Assembly: GCA_904502105.1 (NCBI GenBank)
Contig: CAJGDF010000024.1
Location: forward strand, 1-12,288
Origin: an uncultured Clostridia bacterium
GTDB lineage: Bacteria; Bacillota; Clostridia; Oscillospirales; UBA644
DNA: 12,288 nucleotides
Direction of reading: 5' to 3'
Positions within the stretch are counted from its first letter, which is position 1, and every line of letters starts with the position of its first letter. The position numbers and the translations under genes are program-made. Shown one piece after another: positions 7,843 to 12,288 of the stretch. The notes under the pieces were generated by a model. It ran no database searches and was not told the origin of the DNA. It saw only the letters and a program-made list of their open reading frames with translations.

Positions 7843-7877
7843 TTTTGATCTTAACGAAAAAGAGGATATAAAAAACA

Positions 7878-9959
7878 ATGAGTGTTTCTGAAATTTTCGG
7901 TTCGCTTGTATTTAACGACAGCGTTATGAAGGAACGTCTTCCTCACGACACATATAAAGCGCTGAAGAAGACGATGGAAGTTGGCAAAAGTCTCGATATT
8001 ACCGTTGCCAACATAGTTGCAAACGCAATGAAGGACTGGGCGGTAGCAAAGGGTGCGACCCACTTTACACACTGGGTCCAGCCCATGACCGGTATTACCG
8101 CAGAAAAGCATGACAGCTTCATCTCCCCTATCGGAGACGGTTCTGTTATAATGGAATTTTCGGGCAAAGAGCTTATAAAAGGCGAGCCCGATGCTTCATC
8201 GTTCCCCTCGGGCGGTCTTCGCGCGACATTTGAAGCAAGAGGCTACACCGCATGGGACCCCACATCTTACGCATTTATCAAAGACAGAACTCTCTGTATT
8301 CCGACCGTTTTCTATTCATACGGCGGTCATTCACTCGATAAAAAGACACCGCTTTTACGTTCAATGGAGTCTATCAACGTACAGGCATTGAGAATTCTCC
8401 GTCTTTTCGGCAACACAGAAGCCAAGAGAGTTATCACTACCGTAGGCGCAGAGCAGGAATATTTTCTTGTTGACAAAGAGCTGTTCAACAAAAGGACAGA
8501 CCTTGTTATAACCGGCAGAACACTTTTCGGTGCGAAGCCCCCCAAGGGTCAGGAAATGCATGACCACTATTTCGGCGCTATCCGTCCGAGAGTTTCCGCA
8601 TTTATGAAGGATCTCGACGAGGAGCTCTGGAAGCTCGGTGTTCTCGCAAAAACAGAGCATAACGAATCCGCTCCCGCACAGCATGAGCTTGCGCCCATAT
8701 TCTCCAACACAAACATTGCGACCGACCACAATCAGCTCACAATGCAGATGTTAAAGAACGTAGCCGAAAAGCACGGCATGACCTGCCTTCTCCACGAAAA
8801 GCCTTTTGCGGGCGTTAACGGCAGCGGTAAGCACAACAACTGGGCACTTGCGACAAACACAGGCATGAATCTTCTTGAGCCGGGCAAATCCCCTCACGAA
8901 AATGCGCAGTTTTTGCTTTTCCTTTGCGCTGTAATCAAGGCTGTTGACGATTATCAGGATCTTCTCCGTCTTTCCATCGCTTCTGCGGGCAACGACCACC
9001 GTCTCGGCGGCGGCGAAGCGCCTCCGGCTATCATTTCGATATTCCTCGGTGATGAGCTTACGGAGATCCTCGAAGCTATCGACAGCGGAAGCACGTACGA
9101 CAACAAAGAGAAATCCGAAATGGAGATCGGCGTACACGTTCTTCCTCATTTTCCGAGAGATACGACCGACAGAAACAGAACATCCCCCTTTGCATTCACC
9201 GGCAACAAGTTTGAATTCCGTATGCTCGGTTCTTCTCTTTCAATTTCAGGTCCGAACATCATTCTCAACACAATCGTTGCAGAAGAGCTTGAGCAGTTTG
9301 CAGATATTCTTGAAAATGCCGATGATTTTACATCCGAGCTCAACGCTCTTATCAGAAAGACTATTCACGATCACAAGCGTATAATCTTCAACGGCAACGG
9401 TTACGACAATGCATGGGTTGAAGAAGCCGAAAGACGCGGTCTTCTCAATTTAAGAACGACACCCGAAGCGCTCGAAAGATACGTTGACGAGAAAAATATC
9501 GCCCTCTTTGCAAAGCATAAGATCTTTACAAAAGAGGAAGTTTACTCCCGCCGCGATATTCTTTACGATAACTACAGCAAGGTTGTTTCAATTGAAGCGC
9601 TCACGATGCTCGATATGTCTAAAAAAGACATTATTCCCGCAATAATCAAGTATCAGAGACGTGTGGCAGAGCTTGTTAAAACAAAAAAAGAGCTTGGCAT
9701 TATGACCGAGCCCGAATCCACGATTCTCAACAGACTTTCAGAGCTTTGCCTGAGCATCTACGAAAGAACGGTTCAGCTTGAAGCGGCATCAAACGGAGCA
9801 AAAGAAATCACGGATCAGCAGGAGCTTTCGTTCTATTATAAAGATAACGTTATTCCCGTAATGCAGAGTCTGAGAGAAGCGGCAGACGAAGCCGAGGTTC
9901 TTATCGGCAGAGATTACTGGCCGTTCCCGACATACGGCGATCTTCTTTTCAGCGTGTAA
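7878..9959 (+). CDS. glnN: Glutamine synthetase type III
   Basis: 693 residues, close to the ~700-730 usual for GSIII and much longer than GSI. It makes glutamine from glutamate, ammonia and ATP in the cytoplasm. The N-terminus IFGSLVFND and the block [20 protein letters not shown] are diagnostic for GSIII. Catalytic-core signatures are GAEQEYF (E192, E194: metal/glutamate site), NGSGKHNNW at 314-322 (nucleotide/metal region), [14 protein letters not shown] with N372-P383 and EFRMLGSS at 446-453. The C-terminal ~190 residues are a long helical domain. Start: AAGAGGA lies 12 nt upstream of ATG 7878; this slightly long spacing is the best available. The 35-bp gap to the upstream glycosidase gene shows no promoter, so read-through from the operon or a promoter inside that gene is likely. 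A strong hairpin terminator follows the stop. Confidence 0.97.
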   Translation: MSVSEIFGSLVFNDSVMKERLPHDTYKALKKTMEVGKSLDITVANIVANAMKDWAVAKGATHFTHWVQPMTGITAEKHDSFISPIGDGSVIMEFSGKELIKGEPDASSFPSGGLRATFEARGYTAWDPTSYAFIKDRTLCIPTVFYSYGGHSLDKKTPLLRSMESINVQALRILRLFGNTEAKRVITTVGAEQEYFLVDKELFNKRTDLVITGRTLFGAKPPKGQEMHDHYFGAIRPRVSAFMKDLDEELWKLGVLAKTEHNESAPAQHELAPIFSNTNIATDHNQLTMQMLKNVAEKHGMTCLLHEKPFAGVNGSGKHNNWALATNTGMNLLEPGKSPHENAQFLLFLCAVIKAVDDYQDLLRLSIASAGNDHRLGGGEAPPAIISIFLGDELTEILEAIDSGSTYDNKEKSEMEIGVHVLPHFPRDTTDRNRTSPFAFTGNKFEFRMLGSSLSISGPNIILNTIVAEELEQFADILENADDFTSELNALIRKTIHDHKRIIFNGNGYDNAWVEEAERRGLLNLRTTPEALERYVDEKNIALFAKHKIFTKEEVYSRRDILYDNYSKVVSIEALTMLDMSKKDIIPAIIKYQRRVAELVKTKKELGIMTEPESTILNRLSELCLSIYERTVQLEAASNGAKEITDQQELSFYYKDNVIPVMQSLREAADEAEVLIGRDYWPFPTYGDLLFSV

Positions 9960-9984
9960 AAGAAAAAACATAAAATAAACAATT

Positions 9985-10028
9985 CAGAGCAGATATTGGT
10001 TTAAAACCGTTATCTGCTCTGTTGTTTT
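9985..10028. terminator. Bidirectional intrinsic terminator between glnN and M14 peptidase
   Basis: CAGAGCAGATA (9985-9995) pairs perfectly with TATCTGCTCTG (10011-10021). After one mismatch the stem continues through TGGTT/AACCG to a 3-nt loop. TTGTTTT follows on the plus strand, terminating glnN. On the minus strand the same hairpin is followed by a T-rich tail (complement of 9961-9984), so it can also terminate the convergent peptidase gene. Confidence 0.9.
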
Positions 10029-10056
10029 ACAAGGGAATTACAGGATTTTTATTCTT

Positions 10057-11340
10057 TTAGCCCTTAACCGCTGCGGCATGAGAGAGGATCCCGACATTAT
10101 CGCGGTAGATATTGGAAAACTGCGAAATGGGCAGAGGATTTACGCCGAGGCCTGCTTCTATTGTATACCCCGGTTTTCGGTATTCCTGAATAAACCAATC
10201 CTTATAGCCTGCATAACCCGATTCGTAAGGTGTTAAAGAAGCGGTGTAGCCCGAAACCTCGGCAAAATCAAGCGCGATCTCATAAGCGTTCGGAACATAA
10301 TAATTAAGAAATTTCCAGAAAATTATCTCGCCCTGTGTATGATAAGAAAGTGTCAGAGAAAAAGAGTGCTCTTTTGTAAATCTGCCGGTCATCTGTGTTT
10401 CGGGCTCGGAAAACGGGCGGTCGCCGACAAAATCGCGGGGCGAGGGAGATGTAAAACCGAGATCATATTTTATTCTTTTAGCCTCATCCCATTCGGCAGG
10501 ATAATTCAGATTAAGATCAACACCCCTTATATTTGCCTTCCAGCCCGACGGAAACGGAATATCGGGATATTTTGCGGCAATGGCTTTTGCTGAACGGTAT
10601 TCCTCGGTGTTTTCGGAAAGATAGCCGGTTACGAGGTCAACGCCGTCGGGATTGACCATAGGTATAATATATATGGAAGAGTTTTCAAAGATCTCGACAG
10701 CTGAACGGTCGGCAATATTTGATCTTTCGGCATAGCTTTTGCAGAAATTTTCGATAAAACGCATGAGCAGAACGGACGTTATCCACTCATTTGCGTGATG
10801 AGAAGCGTTGTAAAAAACCTCATTTTTACCGTTGCCGAGGCGGATATACGGGATATCCTTACCCATAACGCTTTTGCCCGCCGTTGAATGAACAAGAAAC
10901 GGATACCGCATTTTCAGCGCATTTATGTTGCGAACGAGAAGCCCGTATCCGTAAGAAACATCTGTTGGCACGACATTTATATTAAGCGGAACAGTTATTT
11001 TGCTGCCGACAGCGATATTCTGCGGGTCGATATCGGGGTTTGCAACGGTGATTGAGGAGACAGTTGTGCCGTATTTTTTTGCGAGGAGCCAGAAAGTGTC
11101 GCCGAGAGCCGCGGTGTGGACGGTATAGCCGTCGATATAGGGAGAGAGAGCCGCCCATGTATTATCACCTACAACCCCGTCAACAGAAATGCCAACGGCA
11201 TTCTGGAAACGTCTGACCGCGTTTTCTGTTCGTATGCCGAAGATGCCGTCAATGTTGCCCGAATTATAGCCAAGACGGTTCAGAATACTTTGAAGAAGCT
11301 CGACCTGCGGACCTTTTGAACCGCGTTTTAATAAAACCAT
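10057..11340 (-). CDS. Peptidoglycan-binding/LysM M14 zinc peptidase (gamma-D-Glu-mDAP type)
   Basis: 427 residues in three parts. Residues 5-66 are a PG_binding_1 domain (RGSKGPQVELLQSILNRLGY...DGIFG..T..AVRRFQ), 72-118 a LysM domain (YTVHTAALGDTFWLLAKKYG...VGSKITVP), and about 126-425 an M14 carboxypeptidase fold. Zinc ligands are His182 and Glu185 (HHANEW) and His334 (LSYHTQG); the general base is Glu395 (TIEAGLG). Where digestive carboxypeptidases have an Asn-Arg pair that binds a free C-terminal carboxylate, this protein has DLNLN (275-279), as expected for enzymes of the Lysinibacillus endopeptidase I/YqgT group that cut gamma-D-Glu-meso-DAP bonds in muropeptides. No signal peptide is present, which also fits that group, so an intracellular role in muropeptide turnover or sporulation is inferred. 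AGGAGA 7 nt before the ATG supports the start. A promoter (11369-11397) and shared terminator make it a single-gene unit. Confidence 0.93.
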   Translation of the reverse strand: MVLLKRGSKGPQVELLQSILNRLGYNSGNIDGIFGIRTENAVRRFQNAVGISVDGVVGDNTWAALSPYIDGYTVHTAALGDTFWLLAKKYGTTVSSITVANPDIDPQNIAVGSKITVPLNINVVPTDVSYGYGLLVRNINALKMRYPFLVHSTAGKSVMGKDIPYIRLGNGKNEVFYNASHHANEWITSVLLMRFIENFCKSYAERSNIADRSAVEIFENSSIYIIPMVNPDGVDLVTGYLSENTEEYRSAKAIAAKYPDIPFPSGWKANIRGVDLNLNYPAEWDEAKRIKYDLGFTSPSPRDFVGDRPFSEPETQMTGRFTKEHSFSLTLSYHTQGEIIFWKFLNYYVPNAYEIALDFAEVSGYTASLTPYESGYAGYKDWFIQEYRKPGYTIEAGLGVNPLPISQFSNIYRDNVGILSHAAAVKG

Positions 11341-11368
11341 AAGATTCTCCTAAAAATAAAGATACTTT

Positions 11369-11397
11369 ATAATATGAAAAAAGGACGGGAATGTTAA
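11369..11397 (-). promoter_or_regulatory. Sigma-A-type promoter for the M14 peptidase gene
   Basis: On the minus strand, TTAACA (11397-11392, one mismatch to consensus), a 17-bp spacer and TATTAT (11374-11369). The predicted transcript starts near 11362, about 22 nt before ATG 11340, just upstream of the AGGAGA ribosome site. Confidence 0.78.
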
Positions 11398-11446
11398 CAC
11401 AGGGGCAGAGAAAAAATATATTTCCGAATTTATTCACAAATATCTC

Positions 11447-11475
11447 TTGATTTTCCGCGCAGATTATGATATAAT
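11447..11475 (+). promoter_or_regulatory. Sigma-A-type promoter for tRNA-Leu
   Basis: TTGATT (11447-11452), a 17-bp spacer and a perfect TATAAT (11470-11475). The transcript would start near 11482, about 13 nt before the mature tRNA 5' end at 11495. Confidence 0.87.
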
Positions 11476-11494
11476 AGTTAAACAAAAAAATAAC

Positions 11495-11581
11495 GCCGGA
11501 ATGATGGAATTGGCAGACGTGTCGGACTCAAAATCCGATGGTAGCGATACCGTGCGGGTTCGACCCCCGCTCCCGGCACCA
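11495..11581 (+). tRNA. tRNA-Leu (anticodon CAA)
   Basis: An 87-nt class II tRNA with encoded CCA (11579-11581). Acceptor GCCGGAA (11495-11501) pairs with TCCCGGC (11571-11577). The anticodon arm is TCGGA / CTCAAAA / TCCGA (11522-11538), giving anticodon CAA, which reads UUG leucine codons. A long variable arm TGGTAGCGATACCG and the T arm GCGGG-TTCGACC-CCCGC follow. The D arm contains the conserved GGCAGAC. One acceptor pair, A6 (11500) with C67 (11572), is mismatched. It has its own promoter and a strong terminator, so it is a stand-alone tRNA unit. Confidence 0.97.
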
Positions 11582-11588
11582 GAAAAAA

Positions 11589-11616
11589 GCCTAACGCGAT
11601 TGCGTTAGGCTTTTTT
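11589..11616 (+). terminator. Intrinsic terminator of tRNA-Leu
   Basis: GCCTAACGC (11589-11597) and GCGTTAGGC (11602-11610) form a perfect 9-bp stem with loop GATT, followed by six T and preceded by six A. It works in the plus direction and could also act on the minus strand, where the A run becomes the T tract. Confidence 0.95.
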
Positions 11617-11790
11617 CAACGATGTGTTCCGCAAGCGGAACGTGATGTATCCTGCGGAAGTGATGTGCGCTTTGCGCGTGAAGTGTGCCTTCGGCACATG
11701 AAATAGAACACATCACATCACTGAGAACAAGGTGAGCAACATCACGATGCGAAGCATCGCATCACTTTGGCGAAGCCAAAACTTCACTGA
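11617..11790. repeat. Hairpin array with GTGATGT connectors and central inversion
   Basis: Non-coding. The first half reads as small hairpins separated by connectors: GTTCCGC-AA-GCGGAAC (11626-11641), GTGATGT (11642), a degenerate TCC-TGC-GGA (11650-11658), GTGATGT (11660), GCGC-TTT-GCGC (11667-11677), GTGAAGT (11678), TGTGCC-TTC-GGCACA (11684-11698). The three connectors start exactly 18 nt apart. The second half has the reverse complement: ACATCAC (11710 and 11739), CGATGC-GAA-GCATCG (11745-11759), CATCACT (11760), TTTGGC-GAA-GCCAAA (11766-11780), ACTTCAC (11781-11787). Connector and loop (TTC versus GAA) both flip, so the array has polarity. GATGTGTTC (11621-11629) and GAACACATC (11706-11714) are a perfect inverted pair around the first half. 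Function is unknown; it may be a structured RNA, a non-autonomous repeat element or a protein-binding palindrome array. Confidence 0.8.
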
Positions 11791-11824
11791 ATATACGAGT
11801 TGCATTTTTGTCTTACGAGTCCGG

Positions 11825-11857
11825 AAAATCCTGAATGCGAAAGCATTCGGGATTTTT
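11825..11857 (+). terminator. Strong GAAA-loop hairpin with T tract
   Basis: AAAATCC-T-GAATGC (11825-11838) pairs with GCATTC-G-GGATTTT (11843-11856) as 14 pairs including one T-G wobble, closed by a GAAA tetraloop (11839-11842). The 3' side runs into a T tract, so it can act as an intrinsic terminator. No gene lies directly upstream, so it may instead be part of the repeat array. Confidence 0.6.
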
Positions 11858-11861
11858 ACTT

Positions 11862-12045
11862 TTCACCTCTTCCCTCTTCACTTTTCACTAAAATTCGCAT
11901 TCAGGAATTTTTGAAAGTAATAAGTAATAGGTAATAGTGAAGAAGTTAGGTTGATTTGCTTCGCAAGTGATATTGCCTTCGGCAGTTAATGAGCGAATAT
12001 AATATCACTTTTTGCACTGCAAAATATATCGTTCTGTCGAAGCAT
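11862..12045. repeat. Second, more degenerate hairpin-repeat block
   Basis: A CTCTTCAC/CTTTTCAC-rich stretch (11866-11889) is followed by AAAATTC/GAATTTT (11890-11896 and 11905-11911) around GCATTCAG, then a GTAATA-rich run (11917-11936) and GTGAAGAAG (11938-11946), complementary to the opening CTTCAC. Next come TTGC-TTC-GCAA (11956-11966), connector GTGATAT (11967), TGCC-TTC-GGCA (11974-11984) and TTTTGC-ACT-GCAAAA (12010-12024). AAGTGATATT (11965-11974) and AATATCACTT (12001-12010) are a perfect 10-bp inverted pair. This is the same architecture as the array at 11617-11790 with connectors turned from GTGATGT to GTGATAT. No coding potential was recognised. Confidence 0.65.
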
Positions 12046-12058
12046 GAATAATTTAATA

Positions 12059-12087
12059 TTGACAATCCTATCGCAAAATGTTATACT
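12059..12087 (+). promoter_or_regulatory. Sigma-A-type promoter for the XRE regulator gene
   Basis: A perfect TTGACA (12059-12064), a 17-bp spacer and TATACT (12082-12087). Start site near 12094, about 48 nt before ATG 12142. It lies 35 bp downstream of the last hairpin of the repeat block. Confidence 0.85.
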
Positions 12088-12141
12088 AAAACAAAAAACC
12101 ATGCGGATACCAAAAAACGTAAAAGAAAGGCATGAATAATT

Positions 12142-12288
12142 ATGGACATGAAAAATATCGGCAGATTTATTGCCGTTAAAAGAAACAGCATAGAAAAGAC
12201 ACAGGAAGAGCTTGGAAAAATGCTCGGTGTTTGCGCAAATACAGTTGACAAATGGGAAAAAGGAGAAGCTTGTCCTGATGTTCCGACA
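12142..12288 (+). CDS. XRE-family helix-turn-helix regulator (5' part only)
   Basis: The first 49 codons of a gene that runs off the right edge. The protein begins MDMKNIGRFIAVKRNSIEK, and residues about 6-48 form a complete XRE/Cro-type helix-turn-helix. The signature TQEELGKMLGVCANTVDKWEKGEACPDVP has the usual T.EELA..LGVS...VS.WE.G...P pattern, with a Cys in place of the common Ser. This predicts a DNA-binding regulator, but the effector or membrane domain that would name the subfamily lies outside. AAAGG is 11 nt upstream of ATG 12142; the in-frame Met at 12148 is an alternative start. The gene has its own consensus promoter. The hairpin block just upstream could be a binding region, but this is only proximity. 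Confidence 0.85.
   Translation, partial: MDMKNIGRFIAVKRNSIEKTQEELGKMLGVCANTVDKWEKGEACPDVPT

Noticed and set aside
11495..11620. tRNA-Leu as an integration site for a mobile island
   Set aside because: No integrase gene and no repeated copy of the tRNA 3' end are visible in the window.
11732..11914. A 60-codon plus-strand frame across the hairpin array
   Set aside because: It runs through several palindromes, lacks a ribosome site and shows no protein-like composition.
11617..12045. CRISPR array
   Set aside because: The repeated connector is only 7 nt, the intervening parts are themselves palindromes, and the orientation flips mid-way; there are no cas genes.

Overview
The window looks like a chromosomal segment of an anaerobic, Gram-positive Clostridia-type bacterium, probably an uncultured gut lineage of the Oscillospirales/Eubacteriales sort. 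This is inferred from several things: a dnaD-dnaC primosome gene pair, a type III glutamine synthetase, a bacterial Ig-like (BIG2) lipoprotein, strong AGG/GGAG-type ribosome sites, and promoters close to the sigma-A consensus. Six promoters can be read directly, all with exactly 17-bp spacers. No species can be named from sequence alone.

Layout, left to right. (1) Positions 1-2613, minus strand: a large surface lipoprotein, still open at the left edge, built of tandem BIG2-like domains joined by Ser/Gly and Thr/Gly/Pro linkers. The apparent long open frames on the plus strand here are its antisense shadow. (2) 2846-3316, minus: a small two-helix membrane protein of unknown function. (3) 3497-7842, plus: a tightly packed operon of dnaD-like gene, dnaC-like helicase-loader ATPase, rlmA-type 23S rRNA methyltransferase and a GH123/DUF4091 glycosidase-like protein, with overlaps or gaps of only a few bases. 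glnN (type III glutamine synthetase, 7878-9959) follows after 35 bp and ends at a strong terminator. (4) 10057-11340, minus: a peptidoglycan-binding + LysM + M14 zinc carboxypeptidase, convergent with glnN and sharing the hairpin between them. (5) 11495-11581: tRNA-Leu(CAA) with its own promoter and terminator. (6) 11617-12045: a non-coding array of small hairpins separated by short GTGATGT-like connectors, which reverses orientation in its middle. (7) 12142-12288: the start of an XRE-family helix-turn-helix regulator, cut by the right edge.

Most of the window is housekeeping (replication initiation, rRNA modification, nitrogen assimilation, peptidoglycan turnover, tRNA). The part least explained by known gene families is the hairpin array between the tRNA terminator and the XRE gene. 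It has internal polarity, regular spacing and long-range inverted repeats. I see no defence system, CRISPR array, phage or transposase gene in the window.
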